A program made the translations under genes and the position numbers. From Pezizomycotina sp. ARF18 (lineage: Eukaryota > Ascomycota): a stretch of 33,546 bases of DNA. How positions within the stretch are numbered: the stretch's first letter is position 1; each line of letters begins with the position of its first letter. Below, in pieces: positions 1-10,163 of the stretch. Below the pieces are notes generated by a model that ran no database searches, had not been told where the DNA came from, and was given only the letters and a program-made list of their open reading frames with translations. The stretch is taken from assembly GCA_002224055.1 (NCBI GenBank), contig AZLU01000007.1:477455-511000 (forward strand), written 5' to 3'.

Positions 1-686
1 AACTCCAGCGCCAGCAAATAAATATCCGGTTCCGGCTTCCCTTCCCATCGGTACCCTCGGATCATCCCCCTTAACGATTAACTCTTCATCGAAGAGTGAG
101 AATAATTGCGGTGCTAGGTGCTTCGTTTTTTAGAGCGTACGAGTGGAATTTGAAGACGTCGCGAGGGCGATGTAGGGTTTTTGAAACGGACGCTTTGAGG
201 TTTTTTATGAAGCTCTATTACGCCGGGCAGGGGTTGGGAGAGGGGGAATATTTGGCTTGCAGGTCGCGGGTCTTTTGGAGGATTCTTCTGGAGATGGGAG
301 ACGCCAGGATTGGAAGACTGCGTAGGCCTGTGAAAAGGTATATATAGCGAATGCAGTCATTGTTTTTCTTGCGAGGGAAGAAGAGTGGATTTGTGTTTTT
401 ACCTCGGCGGTCGGCCCTTCCCTGCAGCTGCGCCTTGAATAGCCCAGGGTAGGTCGGCTTCCCGTATCTCCTTCAGGACCTCGTTCGTGATCTTGCTGTA
501 TAAGTCTTCGCTGTCTATCAGGAGTCCGTCCATGTCGAAGATGCACACGCGGATCGGCGGGAATGCTAAGACAGTGTCCCGCGATTAGTCGAATTTAGAT
601 GAAGCAGCTCGCTGGAGGAAAGGAAAGTAAATAACGTACGTCTCCTGGACAGGCATTTCCTCAGATTCTTCAGCAGGATTGCACAT
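1..686 (-). CDS. HAD-superfamily hydrolase, GS1/HDHD1-like phosphatase (3' end cut by window edge, frameshifted)
   Basis: A haloacid-dehalogenase-type phosphatase, probably acting on a small phosphorylated metabolite; the closest look is the GS1/HDHD1 (pseudouridine-5'-phosphatase-like) group. HAD motif I reads I-F-D-M-D-G-L-L-I-D-S-E on the minus strand around 500-542, with the nucleophile Asp at 534-536 and the second Asp at 528-530. Next come a K-A-Q-L-Q-G-R stretch near 410-432, a motif II-like A-L-A-T-S-S stretch further on, and motif IV G-D-D at 61-69 followed by G-K-P-E-P-D-I-Y-L-L-A-L-E up to the edge. These pieces lie in different frames, so at least three indels interrupt the gene. 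The likely start is ATG at 684-686 (M-C-N-P-A-E-E-S), followed by an intron with donor near 635-639 and an acceptor TTAG just upstream of motif I; the phase does not close, which is again consistent with an indel. The family call is firm, the substrate is not. Confidence 0.8.
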
Positions 687-1049
687 GAAGAAGACTTCAA
701 AGTTAGTTTCTTGAGGAATAAGGAAGATCGCGAGGTTGAGGGAGCTGTTCGGCGGGAAGGAGCTGTTGGAGGTTGCTTTTATTTTCCTGGTTCTTAAGAA
801 CCTTGCAAGTCGGAATTCGGCGAGGGAAAAGAAAAAAATTCAAGTTTTTTTTTTTTTTTTTTTTTTTTTTTTCTTTTTTCTTACGTTTTCCCTTATCGAT
901 AAGGAATTTGTTAGGGTAGCACCAACCATTCCATTCTTGCTTTTTACTCCGACGTCAACCGCCTTGTAAGCAAGCTTACACACTTTTATCAATCACACCA
1001 CGTCGTCCATCCCCAGTTCACAGGCGTATCTACAACCCTCTCGCGCAAT
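687..1049. promoter_or_regulatory. Divergent spacer between HAD and TPR genes with a T28 tract
   Basis: Both flanking genes are read outward from this spacer. It contains an uninterrupted run of 28 T at 845-872. Long poly(dA:dT) tracts exclude nucleosomes and commonly mark fungal promoters, so a shared bidirectional promoter is inferred. I see no convincing TATA box. Confidence 0.45.
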
Positions 1050-2100
1050 CCGTCACGCTCCATCTACAACTCCACCCAAGCAAGAAGAAGCTCCAGCAGC
1101 ACAGACGAACGTCACCCCACAGACATAAACCCAGAAGACGCCCGTTCACCCGAAGAAGAAACCGTAAGTCCCAAGCCCTTCCAAGCTTCTACTTCCCTAC
1201 TGACGCACCACGCAGAGGAACTCCTGAACCCTCGCCTCTCCCAAAAGCCCGCGGAAACAAGCTCTTCGCCTCCACTCCGCCGGACTACGACGGCGCCGTA
1301 TCCGCCTACACCGAAGCCCTCTCCTGCTGCCCAAAGTACCTCCACGCCGACCGCGCCGTCTTCCACAGCGAATATCGCGGCCTGCTACATAAAGCTAGAA
1401 TTATGGAGGAAGCGGAGGAAGCGGCGACGCAATCGCTCATCGAGAGCGGTGATGAGAAAGTAAGCGCCGCCGCCGGAGAGGAGTAGTAATATAAAACATA
1501 AAGACGAAGTACGCCGAAAACGGCCGAAGAAGGTTAAAAAGGGTCAGACTTGGACAATGGTGTTGAGGTCGAGAGCAGCGACGACGACGACGAATTCGAA
1601 GACGCGGTTGAAGAAATAAACCCCAAAAAAGAAGAGAAGGAGGAGGTAGTAGAGGAGGTAGTACGCGAAGAGATGAAGCAGGCGGGGAACTGGAAAAGCG
1701 CGATTGCGGCGCGCGAAGGCGAGGGAGATGCAGGGGAAGTGGGCTCCCTGGCGGGTTCGCTGGAGGATACACGGTGCTGTATAAATACCCGCCGAAGCCT
1801 CCCGCGCAGCCGATACCGCCGACGGACATGAAGACGATACGGATGGCGCTGGTCAGGCTGCCGCCGCTGATAGAGAGGAAGAAAAAGAGGAGGTGGATGA
1901 GATGTTGGGGAAGCTGAAGGAGGTAAGCTCACCCTTCTCCATGCGATGTTCGTTAGGTAGAAAATGCTGACGTGTTAAACCATGATTTAGCTGGGCAATG
2001 GTCTACTGCGGCCGTTCGGTCTCTCCACGGCCAACTTCGGCATGACGCAGAATGAGGGTGGAGGTACAGCTTAAGTTTTAACCAGAATCCGCCGAAATAA
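1050..2100 (+). CDS. TPR-repeat protein, TTC1-like co-chaperone (frameshifted)
   Basis: Resembles the tetratricopeptide-repeat protein 1 (TTC1) family, small TPR adaptors that bind chaperones. Visible in order: an acidic, Glu-rich N-terminus; a G-N-K-L-F-A-S ... D-Y-D-G-A-V-S-A-Y-T-E-A-L TPR helix pair at about 1255-1325; N-I-A-A-C-Y-I-K-L-E near 1372-1400; E-E-A-E-E-A-A-T-Q-S next; an acidic insert (1550-1660); L-Y-K-Y-P-P-K; then the family's C-terminal block E-M-L-G-K-L-K-E / L-G-N-G-L-L-R-P-F-G-L-S-T-A-N-F-G. Introns are 1164-1215 and 1923-1990 (GTAAGC...TTTAG); the second joins K-E to L-G in frame. The last residues Y-S-L-S-F-N-Q-N-P-P-K and stop 2098-2100 need one extra base near 2062-2065; as written, the frame stops at 2072. 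No ATG is visible upstream of the first exon, so the start is approximate. Confidence 0.75.
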
Positions 2101-2595
2101 AATCCGGACAAGGCACCCACCTACACCTTACCGCACTTGGTGAATAGCATCGACTCCCTGGTATATCGTTGCTTACTAGGAACCTACAAACTGGTCTCTG
2201 CTTAATCACTACCGATTCGCAATTTTTGCCTTCCAAATCGATGCTCGCATCCTTAATTTATTACATTACTGCATAGCAAGCAATAGGAGTTTTTATGGGG
2301 AAAACCTTTCTTTTTTTCATGCGGGTGTATCTATATAGACAAATACCGAAATAGATCTAGAATGGACTGGATATATCTTTCTGCTTGAGAAATCAATGTT
2401 TTCGTCACACCAGGAAAGAAACAGCGCTCTAGAATACGTTTAAATGTTTCGTTTCGATGCTCGAAATAATTATCATTCATCTCTTACCTCCCGACTATCA
2501 ATTTCATTCATATCGCCCTAATTTCTTCATACAAGCTTCGCCGTCTTACAATTCATCACTCAAGGGTTTCCCACGAAAAGCACAGTATCGCCGCC
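2101..2595. other. Intergenic, no gene seen
   Basis: AT-rich spacer between two co-oriented genes. It should hold the 3' UTR of the TPR gene and the promoter of the BTB gene. The bases just before the ATG at 2596 (C-G-C-C-G-C-C) match a good eukaryotic start context. Nothing else is recognised. Confidence 0.5.
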
Positions 2596-3629
2596 ATGCC
2601 ACCAAAGGCCAAGTCGAAGGCCACCGCCAATAAGGGCAGATCTAAACCCTCGAAAGTTACAAAAAGGAAACCGGCTAAGAAATCCAACGAGAAGAAGCCT
2701 GGACAAATGCTACCGCTACTCCTCGAATCCGTCCGGAAATTCGCCGTTAACAACCTCGAGAACAAGTTCCGAAAGCTCTCTTGCGGAACTGCGGCAAGCA
2801 AGTCGTCTGCGCCGACAACAGGACTCCGACGTGTAAGCAACCTCCATCCTTCTCTTCACCATCTCCCTTCCTCACTTCTTAATCATTTTGAACAGAAGCG
2901 ACCTCTTCTCCACAACCAACATGATAACCGTAACGACCGGTTCAAAATCCAAAGCGATCTACAACCTGCACCTACCGATCCTAGCATCCCACTCCGGCTA
3001 CTTCTCCTCCTTCCTCTCCAACGCGAATAAAAACAACTTCCTTCTTCGATACCCAACGCCGTACGGTTGCTCTCACGGACGACCTTGGTACCAATTCTTC
3101 GCTTCCGGGTGATAAAAGGGAGGATGTATTCGATGATCAGACGGCTTTTCAAATATACGTTTCGGCCGTTTACAGGAATGCGTATCCGGACGTTCCGAGG
3201 AATAAAGCGGACGAGGTTACGCACGCGAAGGTATACGTTATGGCGGATAGGTTGTTGAGTCCGGACGTGAAGAGTATGGCGCTAGAGAAGCTGAGGTTTC
3301 TACTCGGTCAGCAACACAACGCGAAAGCCGCGCCAAGTACGAAGACAAATCCGCACGTTATTCCACCGCAAGCAAAAAAGGATGATGAAAAAGTGCCGTT
3401 CGATCCCAAAAAAGCACTCGACGTAGCGGAGTTATTCTACGCACGATTTGATGGCGGACACGAAGCTACGAAAGTCGTGCTGGATGCTGTAGTGGAGAAT
3501 ATAAAGAAAGTCAGGAGTAAGTGTTTGCAGAAGCTTCTCGATCTTATGATGGAGGATGTGGATTTTGCGGAGGAGTTTTTCGAGAAGATTCCGGATAGGA
3601 AGGAGCTGTTTGCTGCGAAGGGGAGGTAA
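2596..3629 (+). CDS. BTB/POZ-domain protein with Lys-rich N-terminus (frameshifted)
   Basis: Fungal BTB/POZ proteins are protein-interaction adaptors, often of Cullin-3 ligases, though most fungal members are uncharacterised. The first 35 residues are Lys/Ser/Pro-rich (M-P-P-K-A-K-S-K...) and look like a nuclear or nucleolar targeting tail. The BTB fold follows the intron: S-D-L-F-S-T-T-N-M-I-T-V-T-T-G (from about 2897), L-H-L-P-I-L-A-S-H-S-G-Y-F-S-S-F-L (the 'dimer helix' stretch), then F-Q-I-Y-V-S-A-V-Y-R-N near 3148-3180 and a C-terminal helical part containing V-T-H-A-K-V-Y-V-M-A-D and L-A-L-style leucine positions typical of these proteins. The intron is about 2833-2895 (GTAAGC...ACAG). 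The exon frames differ by one base at the intron, and another shift lies near 3055. The last frame runs clean from 3240 to the stop 3627-3629. Confidence 0.72.
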
Positions 3630-4198
3630 TGGAAATGGGATTTGAAAATCTTCTTGGGATATATAACATATATTGCTAGAGGAGTGTGGGAACGGTGGGT
3701 CAGCCTATACTTTTATAAACTTCAAACTGCGAATGTGAGGTTCGCATCTATACGTTCTTTCTTTCCAGGGATATTCAAGATCCCGCCAGAATTCCCCTAA
3801 ATTTGTAAAGGCAAGGCAGCGACGCATTCGACAGCCACATTGAAGCCTTTTGATTCTTGTCAGACACCGTTGAAAAATAGATGGAAAGTAGTGAATGGAA
3901 CCAATCGCACTGAACCATACTAGTACTACCCGCAGTTCTAGCCAAGTAGCTAGCTACCTTGATTGCCATGCATCTATTTATGGCAGTCCTTCGGTCTTTG
4001 GCCTTCTTACTTACATACAATATGTGATTAGTTAAATCAAAACCAACAAAGGCGATCAAAAGTTTTCCTTTTCCCCACGGCTTCACGGGCACATTTCTCA
4101 AGCAGCAATCATGAGCGCTGCCAAAGATTTTAAGAGCAAGCAGAATCCAGCCTCAAGCCCAAGTGCCGGTAGCTTAAGGTTATTAAACAAAAGAAGAA
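3630..4198. other. Intergenic, no supported gene
   Basis: Downstream of the BTB gene. A 108-codon minus-strand open frame (3775-4101) has no recognisable domain and unremarkable composition; I do not support it as a gene. An ATG at 4111 opens a short Lys/Arg-rich frame of unknown meaning. Confidence 0.4.
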
Positions 4199-4432
4199 GA
4201 AGAATGGGGAGACCGAAGCAAATGCATACATATACGAGCAATTCCCCGTGGATCTATCCTTCCCGGCTTCGGCGAGCTATCTAAGGATGCTGTATTCTTA
4301 TCAAATATATCACTCACGCAGCTAACAATAAAGAAGCGCATAGAGCCTGAACTACTTAACCTCGACTGTTATGCAACACCCGCACGCGTAAACCGCCACG
4401 CACTCGTCCTCCTCTTCCAAATCTTCGTATGA
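4199..4432 (+). CDS. Unrecognised open stretch, possible exon
   Basis: An open frame with no clear start reaches TGA at 4430-4432. Its second half is protein-like: F-G-E-L-S-K-D-A-V-F-L-S-N-I-S-L-T-Q-L, then K-K-R-I-E-P-E-L-L-N-L-D-C-Y and H-A-L-V-L-L-F-Q-I-F. I do not recognise the family. A run of AAG/AGA codons just upstream (4184-4203) and a Lys/Asp-rich stretch at 4655-4700 could belong to the same damaged gene. It may equally be chance. Confidence 0.22.
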   Translation, partial: EEWGDRSKCIHIRAIPRGSILPGFGELSKDAVFLSNISLTQLTIKKRIEPELLNLDCYATPARVNRHALVLLFQIFV

Positions 4433-5274
4433 CGGTTCATGAGTTGCAATTTTTGTAATTTGGAGAAAAATCTTATAATTAGAAAGAAGGGGGGAAGTAA
4501 CGATTAACGTTGTGCTTCCTTTGCGTCGGTGAGAACACTTCGAGACAGTGTTTAGATAGGGTTCCTTTTATCCTCCAAACTTTGATGCTGCATTAGCAGA
4601 AAACCCAGAATCAGAAGATTTAAAAGGTTTAGAGGAAAGGTAAATTCCCCCTCGACAAAAAGAAAACAAAAGGACGACGAAGACGACGAAGACGGCGAAC
4701 ACCAAGAACAATCAGAATTCTCAACAACGATTGGTTATTTAACCTGTTTTTTCTAGCACTTGAATTGTGATATATATCAATAATATGCAATCATGACTGG
4801 GGAATATTTGCATCAACGGCAGCAGAGCAGAATTGTCGGTGAATGAACCCCGAGGAGTTTTACATCCCGCATCTAGCGTACGCGCGTGTAGAGCGCTAAT
4901 ATCAGGTGGTGAGAAGCGTCATCCGCGAATACGATCACCTCCACCTCCATCCTCACTAGAAAAACAAAATCCCCCTGGCGGTGTGCCAGAGATTCCTGAA
5001 GGAACCTATCATCCATCGCGCCGGTATCCGAACACGGTGACAGCGGATGAGTTTGGCGCATGCGAGGGCTTCTTTGAACATGGATCGTGTGGAGGGTTGG
5101 AACGTAGGCGTTAGAGAAGCTAGAGGGATTGTTAAGGAAGAGGATGAAAAAATACTAGCCGATTGTTATCGGCCATGAGGACCAGATGAAGCCAAGAGCA
5201 ACGCTAGCCGGAGCAAGAAGATATCCCACCAAAAACGGGAAAGAAAAAGCGCATCACAAAGAAAATAATGTGCT
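4433..5274. other. Gene-free or decayed stretch
   Basis: Contains an acidic GAC/GAA-rich segment (4670-4700) and a 93-codon plus-strand open frame (4833-5114) without a recognised domain. A second short frame begins at ATG 5080 (M-D-R-V-E-G-W-N-V-G-V). The pieces look like remnants of one plus-strand gene broken by indels, but no family is apparent. Confidence 0.3.
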
Positions 5275-5538
5275 TCAAGCCTTTGAAAGTACTCCAGAAA
5301 TGAAGTAACCTGAGAATAAGGCACTGGAAATTTTGGTGAAAAATTCCCAGGTCATCAAGTACCGTTTCGCAGATTTGATGAGCTTCTGCAGTACAGGTAG
5401 GACTTTCGCGGCGGTTGCGGTTTGCAAGGATGCTGAGTCGTAAACATCTATGAAGGTCGAGAGCACGCGGAAAGAATGGAGGGGATAGCTAGAGGAGACT
5501 GCAACATCCAAAAATTTCTGAGAATCCATTTGAACCAT
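5275..5538 (-). CDS. Hypothetical 87-codon ORF
   Basis: An open frame from an ATG at 5538 to a stop at 5275. The predicted peptide is helical and Ser/Leu/Ala-rich (for example K-V-L-P-V-L-Q-K-L-I-K-S-A-K), with no signal peptide or recognised domain. It lies between unrecognised sequence and the 3' end of the XAP5 gene. It could be a short real gene, one exon of a longer damaged gene, or chance. Confidence 0.25.
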   Translation of the reverse strand: MVQMDSQKFLDVAVSSSYPLHSFRVLSTFIDVYDSASLQTATAAKVLPVLQKLIKSAKRYLMTWEFFTKISSALFSGYFISGVLSKA

Positions 5539-5782
5539 GACGATATCGAGGATCTATTGGATCGATAACGATATACTATCTCAGATAGTTTGAAATTCTG
5601 GATAAAAGAACACCCTCGCGAAACCTATCGAACTAATTTACATTCTATATTTAATTAATGAGGAAAAACATATTCCATGATAAACCTGCCAAATCCTAGC
5701 ATACTGATTTTGCCTGTTAATAGCACAAAGATAGAGTGATAAAAGCAAATGGTCCTACGTAAAGAAGAAAGCATTCTCGCTC

Positions 5783-7182
5783 CTATCCCTCCTTAACAAG
5801 ATTCGTATAATCCTTATTTCGGGTCGAACGTCTCCACATGCTCGCCGGGAAAATATGCTTATGGCGCTCGTACCACCTCCTATCGACAACCTTCGTCAGT
5901 GTCGGATCATCCGGCGGCCTTGAAGCCTCGAGCTCCTCTTCGTCCTCTTCTTCCCGTCCGCCGTAAGAATACTAGGATAATCAAACAATATCCCGTGCGG
6001 TCCGACCGTCCTATTAACTATAAAGTAATAAAATTCATAATGGTGCGGAATGATAATCTCCCGCGAACGAGCATGAGGTCGTCGACGGACACGCGGTGCC
6101 ATAAACCCTCGTACGGCGCGCGCGCTCGAGGAACAACCACACGCTTCACCCTTTTTCATCTTACACTCGCCGCCGGGGATGTTGACGCCGTCGTAGAAGA
6201 CGAAGGGATGTCTATCTCTCCTGCTTGATCTGCTCCTGCAGCTTGTTGAACTCGCGGCGGAGCGCGACGCGCATTTCGGCTTCCTTGCGCATCGTCGCTT
6301 TCGTTATTACGTTGGTGTAGGCAGGTTTGCTGCTACGGCAGCTTGGAATTTGCGCTTGGGGGGCTCGGGGGAGTCGGAGTGCTCTTCGTCGCCGAAACTT
6401 ATCGCGGGTTTCGAGGATTTGCTTTTGGTTTCGAGGGACGGCGGATCGGCGGCAGGAGTGCCTTCCTTCGCGTATCCGCCTTTGGCGTTCCTTCCTTCGG
6501 AGTACCCTCCTTAACATCCTCCATCGCGTACCTTCCTCGATGCTTCCTTATCCTTCGGCGCGTCGGCAGCAGGTGTCGCAGGTCCGGCGCTAGAAAATCC
6601 GGCATCTTCCCTCGTCGTCATCGCAAATGAAAGCATCCCCCTCGCTACGGGAATCTTCTTCCGCTTCTTGCTCGCCGGGCCTTTGCGTTCCTAAACGTCC
6701 TTAGTCTCCGCCACAAAAGAATACAATACTAACTCTGCAAACCAAAAAGGGAAAGGGGAAGTGAAATAAGAGGAAAAGGACTTTTACGACACATACCGTC
6801 ACTCGGCGTCTGCGCTCTGCTCCCCTCCGCTCACTCGCGAGTCCACCACCAGTGTTATCCGCCTCGCTGCCGTACCCCCCGCAGCTCAATGAGCAGCATC
6901 CCTCCTGCTCCAGCAATCAACCCTCTTCTTGGAACCATGGGACAAATGGATCGAGACCGACCGTTTGCGACTTCAGCACATCTTCCAGAGTCTCATTCTG
7001 CGACGTGAAGGTAATTGTGCGTGGGGCGATCGGGCTGGTCGGGCTCCTGCTCTTTATTCGTGCCGCGGGCGATTTCGCGCGAACGGGTTTGCGCAGGTTG
7101 CCCCGATTCGAGCCAAAGTTGCCTCCTCCGCGGCTTGGCGTTGTTGACGTTTTGGTTGTGTCTACAGTACCGCCTCTTCATC
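5783..7182 (-). CDS. XAP5/FAM50-family nuclear protein (frameshifted)
   Basis: XAP5/FAM50 proteins are conserved nuclear factors linked to pre-mRNA splicing and, in plants, the circadian clock. In minus-strand order: a basic Ser/Pro-rich lead, then T-L-E-D-V-L-K-S-Q-T-V-G-L (6940-6990, the family's N-terminal signature); S-E-R-R-G-A-E-R-R-R-R-V-T; an intron 6796 down to 6691 (GTATGT...TTTAG, phase 0); K-K-R-K-K-I...M-L-S-F; a Pro/Ser/acidic linker; M-R-K-E-A-E-M-R-V-A-L-R-R-E-F; F-V-F-Y-D-G-V-N-I-P-G-G; V-R-G-E-I-I-I-P-H-H-Y-E-F-Y-Y-F-I-V-N; and W-Y-E-R-H-K-H-I-F-P-A-S near the stop at 5783-5785. The C-terminal globular domain is close to diagnostic. At least five frame breaks occur, and even the terminal D-P-E-K-D-Y equivalent is split. 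The start is uncertain (ATG at 7180-7182 or 7263-7265). The gene is divergent from TYW1. Confidence 0.88.
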
Positions 7183-7555
7183 TTTGCGACGGTGTTAGAA
7201 GGCGCAGAACTGTTCCTGAATGTGATGTATTGGTGCAATTGATGAGAGTCGATGAGTTTCGCCACGACGTTAGAGTCAAAGTGAATTGAAGGAGGAAGAA
7301 AAAGAAAAGGGATCGCTGGTAGAGTTGTTAAGAAATTTGGTCATAGAAATTTTATTTGCGGCGTTCGGGGGTTTTAATAGAAAGAGTTGTATGTGGCGGG
7401 TGGCGCAGTCACTGTGCCTCCTTTTTTTTTTTTTTTTTTTTTTTTTTTTCCTTTGCGTCTTTCTTTGAAGCGACCGACCTTAAAGAGCAGCTATCAGTGG
7501 GGTCCGATCTTTCTTCATCCAATCATCACCAGCTTCAACGTCGCACAAGGAGAAG
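7183..7555. promoter_or_regulatory. Divergent spacer XAP5/TYW1 with a T28 tract
   Basis: The spacer separates the start region of XAP5 (-) from the TYW1 ATG (+). It holds a run of 28 T at 7422-7449, the same length as the run in the other divergent spacer at 845-872. A shared nucleosome-free promoter is inferred. No TATA box is evident. Confidence 0.45.
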
Positions 7556-10163
7556 ATGGAAGCTATAACGACAGCCAGTAAGTAATTGCCTATCCTCAGG
7601 TCGACCACCTACTGACGACTGTTTTCTTAGGTCTTTTCGAGCTCTGGCACGAGTTCAGGTGCCGATACTAGCTGTTGTCGGTATCACAATCGCATTCTCT
7701 CAAGCTCCTCAGCTACAGAAAGAATGCTGCTATTCCAAGATCTCCCACGGAGGAGAAGTTCGTAGATTTGCCAGTGCAAAGCGATGGAGTAGTAGTCCTC
7801 CCAGAAACTCGAAAACTCGATCGAAATGCTCCCCTCTCGCAGACGCATGCGAAACCAACACTACAACTTCAAACTCAAATCTAAAACCGAAGAAAGCAGC
7901 AAAGCAAGCTCCAAAGCGAATCACCGGTGACGTCCGCCGCACGAAGAAGGCATCAAAGACAGAAGAGCAATTACTGCAGTAGACGACGCAGACTCGGAAC
8001 CTCACTTCAAATCTACGTCTTCTACTCCCCCTAACGTGGTTCCACCGAAAATACGCCAAAAATTCGCGAAAGACCTCTTCTCCAGTCCCGGTACACCGTC
8101 ACCAGCTCCACCCACAAATCAATAAACCCCGCCGCCGTCTCCTTCTCTGTCTTATCAAGGCGAAAATATATACCGCCCATCGTGCACAACGTAGACTACC
8201 TCGACCTCGACGACTACTTTATCTCCACCCGCACTCCTCGCCTTCTTCTTCCACGAAAGCGGGGTATAATACACTACCGACGTACGAAATAGAATCCCCG
8301 TCGACGCATTCCTGCCACTCGAGGAACGCATCACGATTTCCGCATCGATTCGCGACCGTACGTAACACGGGCGCTTCGCCGATTCGGTTTCGGCGATAAA
8401 GAAGGTTTGGCCGGACGATACAAAACGGGGCAAGGCGGGATGTTGCGGCGGCCAGGCGAGGGACTGCGATAGGTGGATGGGAAAACTCTCAGGGAACAAG
8501 AGGTTTTTCCCATCGGTATGGGCGACGTGAAGACGAACCGGCGGCAGGGAGTTAGATGAGTGGAGGGTACACCTGAAGTGCGCTGAAGGAACCCGCGCAG
8601 GGCGGTGTAAGCGAAGCCATAATGCGGATAACGCTGTTGACAGCGAAGACGAGAGGATGTAGCGCAAGACGAACCGGCTGGAGAAAATTGTAGACGTCGA
8701 AGACATCGGCGACGATGCGGAAGAACGAGATGTCGTCCTTGTAGGCGGAGGGAAAGGAAGGGTGCTCCTATACCCGTTGATTTTACTCGACTTCGAAGGG
8801 CTACTAGTAATAACGTCACGAAACAGATGGTGCTAAAGATAGTCCCACCTACAACGCTCCTCACGAAGCAAGGTAAAGCTACACATATCCTCTCACTCTT
8901 CATTACTGCAAAATACTAATAGAATATTTAACATTACAGTTACAACGATAGTAGTTCCATCCGGCGCGTCAAGCTCTGCCGCTGGACAAAATCCCCCGCG
9001 GCCGGGGCTCGTGCTACAAGTTCTCCTCTACGGAATAAAATCACCTGTGCATGGAAACCACACCTTACCTCCCTGCTCCAACAAGTGCGTCTTCTGCTGG
9101 CGGCACGGTACGAATCCCGTATCAACAACGGCGCTGGGTCGTCGACCCCCCGCCGACATCTTACGGGGCGTAATGGAACCACTACAAAAAGAATAAAAAG
9201 ATGAAAGGCATACCCGGCGTACGCGCAGAAACTTCGCGGAAGCGTTCGATTCGCCACTGCGCGCTGAGTCTGGTCGGCGAACCGATATATACCGCACATC
9301 ATGAATTACTAGCGATGTTACACGAGAGACATATTTCAAGCTTTTAGTATGCAACGCGCAGCACCCGGAACAGCTCGCAGCGTTAAGTACGTCACGCAAC
9401 TGACGTCTCCATCGACGCATCAAACAAGGAATCACTCCGGCGCATAGATCGCCGCTCCACCGTGACTTCTGGGAGCGTTTCCAGCGCTGTCTAGAAATCC
9501 TCCGCGCGAAGCGCAACCGATGCGCACCGTTTCCGCCTAACCTCGTAAAAGGCTTCAACGTCGACGAAGAAGTAGAAGGTTACGCAGACTTAGTCTCAAA
9601 GGGTCTACCCTCCTTCGTAGAAATCAAAGGAGTAACGTACTGCGGAACATCGACATCCGTCGTGCAGGATTGACGATGGCGAACGTACCGTCTACGAGGA
9701 AGTAGCGGACTTCGTAGTTAAGCTTAACGACGCTCTGAAGAGCGTGGGTTGAGCTATGGTATTGCGGCGGAGCACGCGCACAGCTGCTGCGTGCTCATCG
9801 CCAGTAACGATTTTTACATCGATGGAAATGGCGTACTATTATCGACTATAAGCGGTTCTTCGAGCTTTGGAGAGCGGAGAGGTTCGGCCGTTGGATTACG
9901 TGGGGCCTCCGACGCCGGAGTGGGCGAATTGGGGAAATGGGGGATTCGACGTAAGTTCTAAAAAGCCCATATTTTGTTATTTAGTCATTATTCGATGGTT
10001 TATAAGTTTTGAGTTAATGCTAACGATATCACTTTTTGAAATACTATAGCCCGCAGACCAAAGGCACTACCGTAAGGGTAAAGGAAAGAACGCCACGGCA
10101 GCCACGGAAGATAGCTGCCAGCCCGCGGGTGAGGAGATGGAAGCCGAAAGCGGCTGCGGATAA
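7556..10163 (+). CDS. TYW1: TYW1, tRNA 4-demethylwyosine synthase (frameshifted)
   Basis: TYW1 performs the second step of wyosine synthesis at G37 of tRNA-Phe: it joins N1-methylguanosine and pyruvate carbons into the tricyclic 4-demethylwyosine by radical-SAM chemistry. Order seen: a short N-terminus (M-E-A-I-T-T-A-S-L-F-E-L-W), a membrane segment I-L-A-V-V-G-I-T-I-A-F-S (about 7665-7700), Y-R-K-N-A-A-I-P-R-S-P-T-E-E-K, a flavodoxin-like part with F-G-F-G-D-K-E-G (near 8385) and P-I-G-M-G-D-V-K (near 8510), the iron-sulphur motif C-S-N-K-C-V-F-C-W-R-H-G (9074-9109), G-V-R-A-E-T-S-R-K-style and C-A-L-S-L-V-G-E-P strands, and the wyosine-forming domain F-V-E-I-K-G-V-T-Y-C-G-T-S and E-H-A-H-S-C-C-V-L-I. 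Introns are 7578-7630, 8873-8939 and 9951-10049; the last joins G-G-F-D to P-A-D. The stop is 10161-10163. Many single-base frame breaks interrupt it, but the catalytic cysteines are intact. Confidence 0.92.

Noticed and set aside
1437-1932. Long minus-strand open frames rich in Ser/Pro/Arg opposite the TPR gene
   Set aside because: They are the antisense of its GAG/GAA-rich coding sequence, which seldom creates stops on the other strand.
8155-9558. Minus-strand open frames of 176-190 codons
   Set aside because: They overlap TYW1 sequence whose plus-strand motifs are certain; their translations are basic, Ser-rich antisense products.
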